This document shows positions 54,968-64,000 of a stretch of DNA of 64,000 bases, one piece after another. A program made the position numbers and the translations under genes. Under the pieces are notes generated by a model, which was given only the letters and a program-made list of their open reading frames with translations, made no database searches and was not told where the DNA came from. The first letter of the stretch is position 1. Every line of letters begins with the position of its first letter. Origin of the DNA: an uncultured Clostridia bacterium (lineage in GTDB: Bacteria; Bacillota; Clostridia; Oscillospirales; Acutalibacteraceae); the NCBI GenBank assembly GCA_947166625.1, contig CAMVEX010000008.1, forward strand, positions 1-64,000, read 5' to 3'.

Positions 54968-57826
54968 TCAGCCCTTTTGAGCTCTTTTCCACTCTTTGCG
55001 CTTCTCACGCATGATCTTTGCCTCTTCGGAGCCGGAATTTGCGATGATCTTACCGAGCCTTGAAATCTCATATTTCATAAGGCCCGTGACCTTATCCTCG
55101 GCTACGCGCATATCGGAGCATTTGGGATTGTCTCTGACAAGGTGGATGGCGTCAAACTGACATTTTGTGGTACACAGACCGCAGCCGATACACAGATTCG
55201 GGTCAACATAAGAGGCGCCGCACGAGAGACATCTTGCGGTTTCGGTCTTGACCTGCTCCTCGGTGAGGGTGAGGTGAAGATCCTTATATGACATTCTGTG
55301 GTCTTCGGAATCATCCATACCCGCTTCCTGCCTGCCGGCTTTGTCATAATCGGGGAAGGATATATCGTCTTTATCGAGAGGAGTGTAGGCGCGCCTGTTT
55401 CTGCCGATAGTCATATCGGCTTTGGGTCTTACGAAGCGGTGAAGGCTTTCCGCCGCCTCGTGGCCTGCCGCAATGGCGTCTATAACGAATTTGGGGCCCG
55501 TGTAAACATCGCCGCCCACAAATATATCTTCCTCAGCGGTCTGATAGGTGAATTTATCGGCTACGGGATAGTTGCCGTGCCAGAATTCGACCTTTGTTCC
55601 TTCGAGAAGCTTGCCCCATTCAATGGTCTGACCTATGGCGAATACTATCTTATCCGCCTTGACCTCGATAGTATCGTTTTCATCATATTCGGGGGCAAAT
55701 TTACCGTTTGCGTCATAGACGGAGACACAGCGCTTGAATACGATCCCGGTTACCTTGCCCGAATCATCGGTGAGCACCTCTTTGGGACCCCAGCCGTTGC
55801 AGATCTCGATATCCTCCTCAAGGGTCTCGGCTATCTCCTGCTTGGTGGCGGGCATAATATCGCGGGATTCGAGAGAAAACATTTTTACGCTTGAGGCTTT
55901 GAGACGGTGAGCGTTTCTCGCGCAGTCAACCGCGACATTGCCGCCGCCGACGACCACTACATCGCCGGTGAAGTCTTCTCTCTTCTCATAGCTCTTGCGC
56001 AGATAAGAAACGGCGATATCGGTGCCTTCGGCGTCATCATTCGCCACACCGGGGCGTCTGCCGCCCTGGCAGCCGATGGCGATATAAAATGCCTTGTAGC
56101 CCTGCTTGCGAAGCTCATCAATGGTGACGTCCTCGCCGACATTGACGCCGCATTTGATCTCGACGCCGAGCTTGCGTAAAACATCTATCTCAGCCTCGAT
56201 AACATCCTTTTCGAGCTTGTAGCTCGGGATGCCGTAGGTGAGCATACCGCCGGGAGCGGGATTCTTTTCAAATACCGTGGGTGTATAGCCCATTTCCGCA
56301 AGATAATATGCGGCGGAAAGGCCTGCGGGGCCGCCGCCTATAATGGCTATCTTATCATCCCATTTGCCGTAAACGGACTGGACCGTCTTTTCGGGTACAT
56401 AGCGGTCTTCGCTTCTGAGCTCGAGGTCGGCAACGAATTTTTTAACTGCGTCAATTGAAACGGGAGAATCCACAAGGCCTCTCGTGCAGGCGTCTTCGCA
56501 TCTCTTGTTGCAGACGCGGCCGCAGACCGAGGGGAAGGGATTTTCCGTCTTTATCATAGCGAGAGCCTCGCGGTATTTACCGTCACGCGCGAGCTTGAGA
56601 TAAGCCTGAATGGGCACATGTGCGGGGCAGGCAGCCTTACACGGAGCGCTTCCCTGAGAATATGTGTTTGACATCACCTTGGTGTCGCGGTAATTCTCAT
56701 CCCAGGCGTATTCGCCCCAGCGCACCTTATCGGGAAGAATGGCGTGCTTATACTTAACGGGGGAGCCGTCTTTCTTACAGAGCTTCTGGCCGAGCTTGAC
56801 AGCGCCTGCCGGGCAGATTTCGACACACTTGCCGCAGGCGACGCATTTTTCACGGTCAACCTTTGAAGTGTATGCGCTTCTTGAAAGATAGGGGGTATTA
56901 AAGAGCATCGAAGTCCTGAGCGCGTTGCAGATACGGACATTGCAGTTGCAAATATCGAAAATCTTGTTTTCGCCGTCGATATTCGTTATCTGATGGACAT
57001 AGCCGTTCTTTTCCGCGAGCTCAAATATCTCGAGCGCACGCTCCTTGGTGATATAATGGGCGCGGTGAGTTTCAACGGCATAATCCGCCATATCGCCGAG
57101 CTGGACGCACCAATCGTTGCAGTCATCGGTACAGCCCTCGTCGAGCATCGCTCTCGATGCTCTGCACGAGCAGATACCGGCGGCGATGTGGCCGTCATAT
57201 TTCTCGAGCCAGTATGAAATCTTTTCGAGAGAAATGGCTTCCTGCTGAGCGTTTATCGCCTGCTCAACGGGGATAACGTGCATGCCTATGCCCATACCGC
57301 CGGGGGCGACCATGTGGGTAATGCCGGCAAGAGGAATGTAGGTCATTCTCTCAAAAAAGCTTGTTACCGCGGGATTCTTTTCGATACGGTCAAGCGAGGA
57401 GTTGAAAAGCTCCGCCGAGCCGGGCACGAAGAAGGGCAGCCTGTATCTCTTGATTTTGGGAGCATCCTTTATCGGATGATCGTCTTTGAGATTATGAGTG
57501 TAGTTGTCGCCGTAATCATATTCGATGATACCGATGACGGACATCTGCTCGTAGATCTCTTCAAGATGCTTCGGATCAACGCCCTTGTGAAGCTTGATAA
57601 GATCATCAAGAGTGTAATGTTTGCGAAGTTTCATCTTGTTGCACAGATCCACCATTTCGGGGGTAAGGACCTCGCGAAGACCCCAGTATTCGGGATCGTC
57701 GGCGGTAACTCCGCCGATTTTATGGACCACGACGTCGGTGATTTTTTTACCGAGCTTTATGTAGTTTTTCTGAACGTCTTTTTCATTCTGATATTTGCTT
57801 TTTACGGCTTTGCTTTGTGGAAGCAT
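54968..57826 (-). CDS. Large Fe-S/FAD oxidoreductase (Cys-rich N-domain, 4Fe-4S, GltD-like NAD(P)/FAD module, C-terminal 4Fe-4S)
   Basis: ICSCRASRAMLDEGCTDDCNDWC; CVACGKCVEICPAG; AIIGGGPAGLSAAYYLAEMGY; CIGCGLCTTKCQFDA. Confidence 0.88.
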   Translation of the reverse strand: MLPQSKAVKSKYQNEKDVQKNYIKLGKKITDVVVHKIGGVTADDPEYWGLREVLTPEMVDLCNKMKLRKHYTLDDLIKLHKGVDPKHLEEIYEQMSVIGIIEYDYGDNYTHNLKDDHPIKDAPKIKRYRLPFFVPGSAELFNSSLDRIEKNPAVTSFFERMTYIPLAGITHMVAPGGMGIGMHVIPVEQAINAQQEAISLEKISYWLEKYDGHIAAGICSCRASRAMLDEGCTDDCNDWCVQLGDMADYAVETHRAHYITKERALEIFELAEKNGYVHQITNIDGENKIFDICNCNVRICNALRTSMLFNTPYLSRSAYTSKVDREKCVACGKCVEICPAGAVKLGQKLCKKDGSPVKYKHAILPDKVRWGEYAWDENYRDTKVMSNTYSQGSAPCKAACPAHVPIQAYLKLARDGKYREALAMIKTENPFPSVCGRVCNKRCEDACTRGLVDSPVSIDAVKKFVADLELRSEDRYVPEKTVQSVYGKWDDKIAIIGGGPAGLSAAYYLAEMGYTPTVFEKNPAPGGMLTYGIPSYKLEKDVIEAEIDVLRKLGVEIKCGVNVGEDVTIDELRKQGYKAFYIAIGCQGGRRPGVANDDAEGTDIAVSYLRKSYEKREDFTGDVVVVGGGNVAVDCARNAHRLKASSVKMFSLESRDIMPATKQEIAETLEEDIEICNGWGPKEVLTDDSGKVTGIVFKRCVSVYDANGKFAPEYDENDTIEVKADKIVFAIGQTIEWGKLLEGTKVEFWHGNYPVADKFTYQTAEEDIFVGGDVYTGPKFVIDAIAAGHEAAESLHRFVRPKADMTIGRNRRAYTPLDKDDISFPDYDKAGRQEAGMDDSEDHRMSYKDLHLTLTEEQVKTETARCLSCGASYVDPNLCIGCGLCTTKCQFDAIHLVRDNPKCSDMRVAEDKVTGLMKYEISRLGKIIANSGSEEAKIMREKRKEWKRAQKG

Positions 57827-57830
57827 ATAT

Positions 57831-58499
57831 TCACCTCACGGATAGTTTGCGGATAAACCAGTTTATCAGTTCATCCATATTTTCGCCGGTTTTTGCGGAA
57901 ACAGCAATAACCGAGGCGCCGGCGTTCCTTGCTTTGATATATTCTCTGCATTCCGCCATATCGAATCTGAAATAGGGCAGAGCGTCGATCTTGCTGATAA
58001 CGGCGAGCTCGCTCTTTTCAAAAACGAGCGGATATTTGAGCGGCTTGTCGTTGCCCTCCGGCACGGAGAGGATGACCATATCAACGGTCGCCCCCGTGTC
58101 ATATTCGGCGGGGCAGACGAGGTTGCCCACATTCTCGAGGAATATGAGATCGAGCCCTTCGCCGAGCTCCGAGAGCCCCTGACGGGTCATATCCGCGTCA
58201 AGATGGCACATACCGCCGGTATGGAGCTGGACGGAGCGGACCCCCGTTTTTTCCGCAACGGTCACCGCGTCCTTATCGGAATCTATATCCGCCTCCATCA
58301 CGCCTATGTTGAAGGAATCCTTCAGGGCGTTGATGAGAGCGACGAGAAGGGTCGTTTTCCCGCTGCCGGGCGACGACATGACGTTAACGAGGCAGGTGCC
58401 CTTTTTGCGAAGCTCATCACGGAGCATCGCGGCACGGGCGTCATTATCCTCAAATACGCTTTTTTGCAAAAGAATCGTTTTAACCTGCTGCATAGTCAA
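57831..58499 (-). CDS. hypB: HypB GTPase, copy 1
   Basis: NVMSSPGSGKTTLLVALI, ENVGNLVCPAEYDTG, ISKIDALPYF. Confidence 0.93.
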   Translation of the reverse strand: MTMQQVKTILLQKSVFEDNDARAAMLRDELRKKGTCLVNVMSSPGSGKTTLLVALINALKDSFNIGVMEADIDSDKDAVTVAEKTGVRSVQLHTGGMCHLDADMTRQGLSELGEGLDLIFLENVGNLVCPAEYDTGATVDMVILSVPEGNDKPLKYPLVFEKSELAVISKIDALPYFRFDMAECREYIKARNAGASVIAVSAKTGENMDELINWFIRKLSVR

Positions 58500-59957
58500 T
58501 CAAAAGAATCTGCCGATGATATCTTTACTCGCGGCGCAGGTGTCTTCCATATCGCCGAAGGAGATTATCTCACCCGCGTAATAGGTGTTGAGGTTGCCCT
58601 GGAGGGCTTCAAGCCTGTCATACCAGCCGTCTGCATAATCCTTGGAGGAAACGTGCGGGCAGTAGTAAACTTCCTGAGCGAAGAGCTTCTCTTTGATGGG
58701 GAAGCCGACCTTCTTCATATCCTCATCCATGGTCTTCATCACGGTATCATAATCGACATCGGGTGTGCCGGTATGGTTTGCGAGGGCATAGACGGTCGCG
58801 GGGCAGTCTCTGTCAAGATGCTGCCATCTGTTGTAATAAACCATTGCGTGGCCGAGCCTTTCGGGCACCATATTATCGACCATATAGCCTGAGATGTTGG
58901 GGCTCTTGCCGGGCTCGAAGGTGGCGATATAATCGCAGTATCTTTCGTGAATGATCTTGCCGAAGAGCTCTTTTTCCTCTGCGGTGGCGTCGGCGTAATC
59001 CTTGAAATAATCGAGAGGAGTGGTGACGATGAGTTTATCGAAGGTCTCGGTGGATTCCTCGCCGTTTTTCCTTACGGTCACATTCACCTTGCCGTCGGGG
59101 CGCTCGACCTTGACTACCTCTGTTTCAAGCACTGCGGGGTGCTTGAGCTTCTTATTGACGCACTCATAGATCTCCTGAGTGCCGTCCTGCCAGGTCCAGA
59201 GCTTCATGTTGACGAATTCGAGAGCGGTGGTAACGTCGAGATATTTCATTACGAGCGCGGCGGGGATCTCATCAAAGAAGCCGTAGCCGAATGAGGTGAA
59301 GGGGGCGATCCAGATCCTCTGAACTTCCTCTACTCCGTTGAGCTTGCAAAATTCAGAGAAGGGCAGAGCAAGATCTTTGAGATTCGGGTTTGTGCCTTTG
59401 ATATAGTTGGGGAACGAAGTCTCTTTTGTGGCGCCGCAGTAGCCGTCAACGCCCTTGGAAATTCCGTAATATTCGCCCTTCGCAACGCCGATATGGCCGT
59501 AGCAGTCATAGCCGGCATATTTGGTCTTCATAAGCTCGTTGAGCTTTTTCATCTGCTTTTTGAGTTTGAGCAGCTTGAGGGTCTTTTTTATTGAAAAATT
59601 GACTTTGGGCTCAAAGGGATGATCCACGGTTCCGTCAAGATTGCGGAATTCTCTTCTCATATTGGGCTCGCCCTTTTTGAAATCGGGGCCCTTGTGATAA
59701 TAGCCGCCGAATTCTTCCATCTCGCTGACCGCGTGATAGGTGATGGCGCCCATGATAGCGCCGGTCTCGAAGCTTCTCTCTTCCTCAACGCCGTTGTGCT
59801 TGACCTTGAGTTTGGGTGACCAGCATTTGCCGCCGACTTTGTTGAGCTTCTCATAGATCACATAGTCGGAGTACCCCTTCTTTTCGAGATACATTGCGCA
59901 GGAAAGACCTGCGGGGCCCGCGCCGATGATACAGATTTTTTCGTTTTTGTCAGCCAT
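58500..59957 (-). CDS. FAD-dependent amine-oxidase-like oxidoreductase
   Basis: ICIIGAGPAGLSCAMYLEKKGY; NAD(P)-binding_8 / amino-oxidase pattern. Confidence 0.82.
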   Translation of the reverse strand: MADKNEKICIIGAGPAGLSCAMYLEKKGYSDYVIYEKLNKVGGKCWSPKLKVKHNGVEEERSFETGAIMGAITYHAVSEMEEFGGYYHKGPDFKKGEPNMRREFRNLDGTVDHPFEPKVNFSIKKTLKLLKLKKQMKKLNELMKTKYAGYDCYGHIGVAKGEYYGISKGVDGYCGATKETSFPNYIKGTNPNLKDLALPFSEFCKLNGVEEVQRIWIAPFTSFGYGFFDEIPAALVMKYLDVTTALEFVNMKLWTWQDGTQEIYECVNKKLKHPAVLETEVVKVERPDGKVNVTVRKNGEESTETFDKLIVTTPLDYFKDYADATAEEKELFGKIIHERYCDYIATFEPGKSPNISGYMVDNMVPERLGHAMVYYNRWQHLDRDCPATVYALANHTGTPDVDYDTVMKTMDEDMKKVGFPIKEKLFAQEVYYCPHVSSKDYADGWYDRLEALQGNLNTYYAGEIISFGDMEDTCAASKDIIGRFF

Positions 59958-59978
59958 TGTGACAATCTCCTCTCTATT

Positions 59979-60647
59979 TTAATCCTCACGGATTTTTTTG
60001 ATTGCTTTATTTCTGATGAATTGCTCCAGAGCGTCGATGCCCTCCGAGCTCACGGCGGATGTAAAAAAGATTTCCGCCTTTTCATTGCGCTTTCTTATAT
60101 TTTTTACGGCGTTTTCACGGCTGAAATCAAAGATTCCGGCAACGTCGAGCTTTGTGACGGCAACTGCATTTGCCACCTCAAACATAAGCGGATATTTGAG
60201 CGGCTTGTCGTCGCCCTCGGGCACGCTCAGCAGCACCAAATTCATATCTGCGCCCGTGTCGAATTCGGCGGGGCAGACGAGATTGCCCACATTCTCGAGG
60301 AATATGAGATCGAGCCCGTCGGTGCCGAGCGCCTCAAGCGCCTCAAGCGACATCTGGCAGGTTATGTGGCACGCGCCCGCGGTGTGGATCTGGATCACTT
60401 TCGCACCCGTCTCGCGCTCTATGGTGAGAGCGTCTTTATCCGAATCGAGATCGGCCTCGATAACGCCGATTTTGAAATCATCCGACAGGCGGGGGATCAG
60501 CTTTGAGAGAACGGTGGTCTTGCCCGCGCCGGGGGATGACATCAGATTGACATAAAAAATGCCCCCGTCATCAAGCAGAGCGCGAACTTCTTTTGCCCGT
60601 TCATTGTTTCGGGATATGATATCCTCTTTAATAGTAAAAATTTCCAT
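59979..60647 (-). CDS. hypB: HypB GTPase, copy 2
   Basis: NLMSSPGAGKTTVLSKLI, ENVGNLVCPAEFDTGADMN, VTKLDVAGIFDF; start at 60647. Confidence 0.93.
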   Translation of the reverse strand: MEIFTIKEDIISRNNERAKEVRALLDDGGIFYVNLMSSPGAGKTTVLSKLIPRLSDDFKIGVIEADLDSDKDALTIERETGAKVIQIHTAGACHITCQMSLEALEALGTDGLDLIFLENVGNLVCPAEFDTGADMNLVLLSVPEGDDKPLKYPLMFEVANAVAVTKLDVAGIFDFSRENAVKNIRKRNEKAEIFFTSAVSSEGIDALEQFIRNKAIKKIRED

Positions 60648-60686
60648 AAGGTTATTATATAAAAATCTGAATAAAAAGTCAACATA

Positions 60687-60932
60687 ATGCCGAAAAATAA
60701 AAAACGGGAATTTGCGGCAGGCGGCAGGATTTCTATTGATAATCGGATGAATTATTGGTATAATTTTATATATTCCGATCCCGCGTTTGTCGGGATGGAT
60801 CCGCCCGCTGATCTTGAGCGAATGTACAGCGGCGCGAATGACAAGTATTGCAGGCAATGCGGAGCGAAACGGGAGAATAACGCGAAATTCTGCCCCGAAT
60901 GCGGAGCAAAATTCGATCGGGACAAGCGGTGA
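60687..60932 (+). CDS. Small zinc-ribbon protein
   Basis: CRQCGAKRENNAKFCPECGAKFDRDK; start codon uncertain. Confidence 0.4.
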   Translation: MPKNKKREFAAGGRISIDNRMNYWYNFIYSDPAFVGMDPPADLERMYSGANDKYCRQCGAKRENNAKFCPECGAKFDRDKR

Positions 60933-60985
60933 ATTGAATATTATCGCCGTAAACAAAAAAACGAAAGGGAAGCGTAACGGACTCT

Positions 60986-61801
60986 ATGCACAAAAACGAA
61001 ATTCACATGCTGAAATCGGTGACGGACACTATATGCGACAGCTTTATCATCACAACGGATGACGGCAGGGTCATCGTAATTGACGGCGGCCATAAAACCG
61101 AGACCGATCATTTCGTTGAATATCTGAAAAAAGTGACCAATGAGGAAAGACCGCATATTGACGCGTGGTTTCTCTCTCACGCTCACGATGACCACTGCGA
61201 GGTGTTTCTCGAAATAGCCGAAAACAGGAGCGATGAGGTTGAATTTGACCGGGTTTACGCGAATTTTCCCGATGCGTCATTCTATGAGGGATATGATGAA
61301 TGGGCGGTAAAGATCACATCGGATTTCAGCCGCCTGCTTCCCGTTTTCAAAGATAAATTGCGCGAGCTCAGAGAGGGCGATGTATTCAGCATCGGCTCGG
61401 CAAAATTCACCGTTTTTTACACCTTTGACCCCGAGTGGAAAAACTGTAATGAAGGCTCGACGATAATGCGTATGGATCTCGGCGGCGCAAGCGTTATGTT
61501 TACCGGCGACGCGGCGGTAAACGCGGGGAACTATGTTGTTGAAAAATACGCAGACAGCGGCATACTCAAATGCGATATCTGCAAAATGGCACATCACGGG
61601 CAGGACGGCGTTGATAAAAAATTCTATGAGGCGGTTTCCCCCGAAATCTGCCTCTGGCCGACTCCCTCCTGGGTGTGGGATAACCGCAACGGAAACCTTA
61701 AGACCCTTGAGGTCCGCGCCTGGATAGAGGAACTCGGAGTGAAAGAAAATCATATTTCAAAAGACGGCTCGTATGTGTTGACTCTGCCTGTCGGCGGCTG
61801 A
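60986..61801 (+). CDS. MBL-fold metallohydrolase
   Basis: FLSHAHDDHCE, VMFTGDAAVNAG, CKMAHHGQDG. Confidence 0.9.
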   Translation: MHKNEIHMLKSVTDTICDSFIITTDDGRVIVIDGGHKTETDHFVEYLKKVTNEERPHIDAWFLSHAHDDHCEVFLEIAENRSDEVEFDRVYANFPDASFYEGYDEWAVKITSDFSRLLPVFKDKLRELREGDVFSIGSAKFTVFYTFDPEWKNCNEGSTIMRMDLGGASVMFTGDAAVNAGNYVVEKYADSGILKCDICKMAHHGQDGVDKKFYEAVSPEICLWPTPSWVWDNRNGNLKTLEVRAWIEELGVKENHISKDGSYVLTLPVGG

Positions 61802-61880
61802 ATACCGGTAATCCGGGTAACGAACGGGCAGCCGCGGTAAAAGCCGAAATGAGGCGAATACAAACCTTAAAGGTGTCATT

Positions 61881-63080
61881 ATGAAAGTTAAAAATACAAA
61901 GACCGACGCTTTTGAAGCGGGGTTTTATCCGGGGGCAGATCCTTCCGAGAACGCCCGCGCCCTGCAAAACGCGGTGAATGAATATGAAACCGTCAATGTC
62001 ACAGTGCCGGGAGTCTATGATATTTCGGGCTCGATACGGCTTGTATCAGACACGAACCTAATATTTTCCGAGGGCGTCATTTTGAGGCGATGCCCGCTGA
62101 AAGACAGGCTTTCCGAGGGATATTTATTTGTCAATGACGGAGCGTTTGACGGAGTTTTTAATGAGAATATCTCGATCGCCGGCGCGCATATCATCGTAAA
62201 CGGAGTTGAAAGCGCCGCGATTTCATCGGACGGCACGGCGCAAACGATCCTCAGCGCTCCCAATATCATCACCGGATTGAGGGGCCATATTTCGTTTCTC
62301 TATATCAGGCATTTGCGCATAACCGGTACGGTCATCACCGATCTCCTTTCCAAGGATTACGGTATTCAGGTATCCGATTTTGAAGATGTCATCATAGAAA
62401 ATGTGCATATCGAGGGCAAGAAGGATGGGGTGCATTTCGGACCGGGCAGGAATTTTATCCTTCGCGGCGGAAGATTTCGCACGGGCGATGACGCCATCGC
62501 GCTCAACTGCGCCGATTATTCGGTTTCAAACCCCAATTTCGGCAGCATTTCGGACGGGCTTATCGAGGATTGTACCGATCTTCCCGGCTCGGACAGTTCC
62601 CTGTTTATAAGGATCCTTGTGGGGACTGCGCGCGACTGGGTGAAGGGGATGACCGTCTGTCATTCGGATGCGATACGCACCGAAAACGGTATGTACCGGG
62701 TCGTGATGCGCCCGGACGATAAGAAATATATTTCAATGACCGAGCCGCTTTTTGAGGAAAACTGCAAGGAGCTTGACGGCATTTTCTGGGTAAAAACTCA
62801 CAGAGGATATGATGCCGGGGATATTTCTCTTGAAGCCGGATGCAGCAATATCACATTTCGCGGCCTGCGGCTTGAACAGCCGAGAGAACGCGCCGTTCTT
62901 GTCTATATGAATGATGACGGGTACCTTCACAGCTTCTATTCCGGCAGCGCCCTGCCGACGGTTAAAAACCTGCGGTTTGAAGACATCCGGATCCTGAAAC
63001 CGGTGAAGCGGTTTCTCAGCGTGGATATGCCCTCGGAAAATATCGTGATAGAACAGATCCGACATTACCCGGCGGAATAG
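61881..63080 (+). CDS. Right-handed beta-helix protein, GH28-like
   Basis: DGVHFGPGRNFILRGGRFRTGDDAIALNC motif typical of polygalacturonase-like helices. Confidence 0.82.
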   Translation: MKVKNTKTDAFEAGFYPGADPSENARALQNAVNEYETVNVTVPGVYDISGSIRLVSDTNLIFSEGVILRRCPLKDRLSEGYLFVNDGAFDGVFNENISIAGAHIIVNGVESAAISSDGTAQTILSAPNIITGLRGHISFLYIRHLRITGTVITDLLSKDYGIQVSDFEDVIIENVHIEGKKDGVHFGPGRNFILRGGRFRTGDDAIALNCADYSVSNPNFGSISDGLIEDCTDLPGSDSSLFIRILVGTARDWVKGMTVCHSDAIRTENGMYRVVMRPDDKKYISMTEPLFEENCKELDGIFWVKTHRGYDAGDISLEAGCSNITFRGLRLEQPRERAVLVYMNDDGYLHSFYSGSALPTVKNLRFEDIRILKPVKRFLSVDMPSENIVIEQIRHYPAE

Positions 63081-63119
63081 TATAAAAACAAAAATCACAG
63101 TGACAAAGGAGATACAAAA

Positions 63120-63644
63120 ATGGAACTGATACAGAGCTTTTCGGTGGATCATACAAGGATCATCCCCGGAATTTTTACAAGCAGGGTCGATACTCTGGGC
63201 GAACATTCGGTCACGACCTATGATATAAGGCTCAAAAAGCCCAACAGGGAGCCGGTGATCGATGTGTCGGCGATGCATTCGCTTGAGCATCTTATCGCTA
63301 CATTCCTGCGAAATGACCCCGATTGGAAGGATGAGGTCATCTACTGGGGGCCTATGGGCTGCCTCACGGGATTTTATCTCATACTTAAGGGCAGCCGCGC
63401 TCCGCGCGAGATCTGCGGCCTGATGCTCAGAGCCTTCAGAGCGGTCGAGGAGGCTTCGGAGGTGCCGGGCGCCACAGCCGTAAACTGCGGGAATTACCTT
63501 ATGCACAATCTCAATATGGCGAAGTATTACGCGAAGGAATTCGCAGATTATCTCGAGGCAAACGCCGAAAACGACGCCGTCTTTGAATACCCCGCTACAG
63601 AGCGCCTTGTGACCGGTGACGGCAGAGATTTTTATGATTCCTGA
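63120..63644 (+). CDS. luxS: S-ribosylhomocysteine lyase
   Basis: VDHTRI, MHSLEHLIATFLRND, GPMGCLTGFYL. Confidence 0.97.
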   Translation: MELIQSFSVDHTRIIPGIFTSRVDTLGEHSVTTYDIRLKKPNREPVIDVSAMHSLEHLIATFLRNDPDWKDEVIYWGPMGCLTGFYLILKGSRAPREICGLMLRAFRAVEEASEVPGATAVNCGNYLMHNLNMAKYYAKEFADYLEANAENDAVFEYPATERLVTGDGRDFYDS

Positions 63645-63729
63645 TAATGCGGAGTAAAACGGCATTCAGGGCAATCAAAAGCGAAAATAACGCTTTCGCA
63701 GAGGCATATTTATAAAAATAAAAAAAGTC

Positions 63730-63860
63730 TTTACAAATCGGAATTTGTGTGTTATAATCCTACCTGCACGCCCGGATCACGGTTTGCGGAGTAAGCCCCG
63801 AAGGGGAGTTCACCTGCCGCCTACTGAGACCGAGGCAAATAATAAAATGAGGTGAAAATC
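63730..63860 (+). promoter_or_regulatory. rpsO promoter and structured leader (S15 autoregulatory-type)
   Basis: TTTACA-N17-TATAAT (63730-63758), leader with GCGG...CCCCGAAGGGG...CCGC, RBS GAGGTG. Confidence 0.65.
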
Positions 63861-64000
63861 ATGACACAGGCAGAAAAACAGGCAATCATGCAGGAGTATG
63901 CAACTCACGAGGGCGACACCGGTTCACCCGAGGTTCAGATCGCAGTTCTTACCAAGAGAATCAACGATCTTAACGCACACCTTGCGATCCATAAAAAGGA
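63861..64000 (+). CDS. rpsO: 30S ribosomal protein S15 (partial, runs off window)
   Basis: [46 protein letters not shown]. Confidence 0.97.
   Translation, partial: MTQAEKQAIMQEYATHEGDTGSPEVQIAVLTKRINDLNAHLAIHKK

Noticed and set aside
62733-63665. 310-aa ORF on - strand
   Set aside because: Antisense to the GH28-like gene and luxS; both sense products have strong family motifs.

Overview
The window looks like a chromosomal segment of a gut-type Clostridia (Oscillospirales/Ruminococcaceae-like). This is inferred from gene content and codon style, not from a search. The housekeeping backbone includes: the rimP-nusA-ylxR-ylxQ-infB-rbfA-nrnA operon followed by tRNA-Arg(CCG) (minus strand), mgtE with a structured leader, an ftsW/rodA + PBP pair, lacZ (GH2), murD, a stand-alone GMP synthase ATP-PPase subunit, araD, a polar amino-acid ABC transporter, GH3 and GH28-like enzymes, a GntR/ABC-2/CPBP operon, a hypA/hypB/hypB cluster with two large flavo-oxidoreductases, luxS and the start of rpsO. 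The main accessory region is an AT-rich island at about 39.54-46.22 kb. It carries a restriction-modification locus with two methyltransferases of different types (one frameshifted), a PD-(D/E)XK-like nuclease with a possible PUA/EVE-like N-terminus and an HNH nuclease. It also carries a SAP-domain protein, a small tail-anchored protein, and a remnant of a large serine recombinase fused behind another mobile-element gene. Other points of interest are an ECF sigma factor fused to a transmembrane/Ser-Thr-rich extracellular region beside a BspA-like LRR protein, a shared C-terminal motif GFFxKIIAFFxGLFxxLP, a T-box-like antiterminator with no room for a normal Stem I, and structured leaders before mgtE and a NUDIX gene. 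All calls are from reading the sequence; no database search was run.
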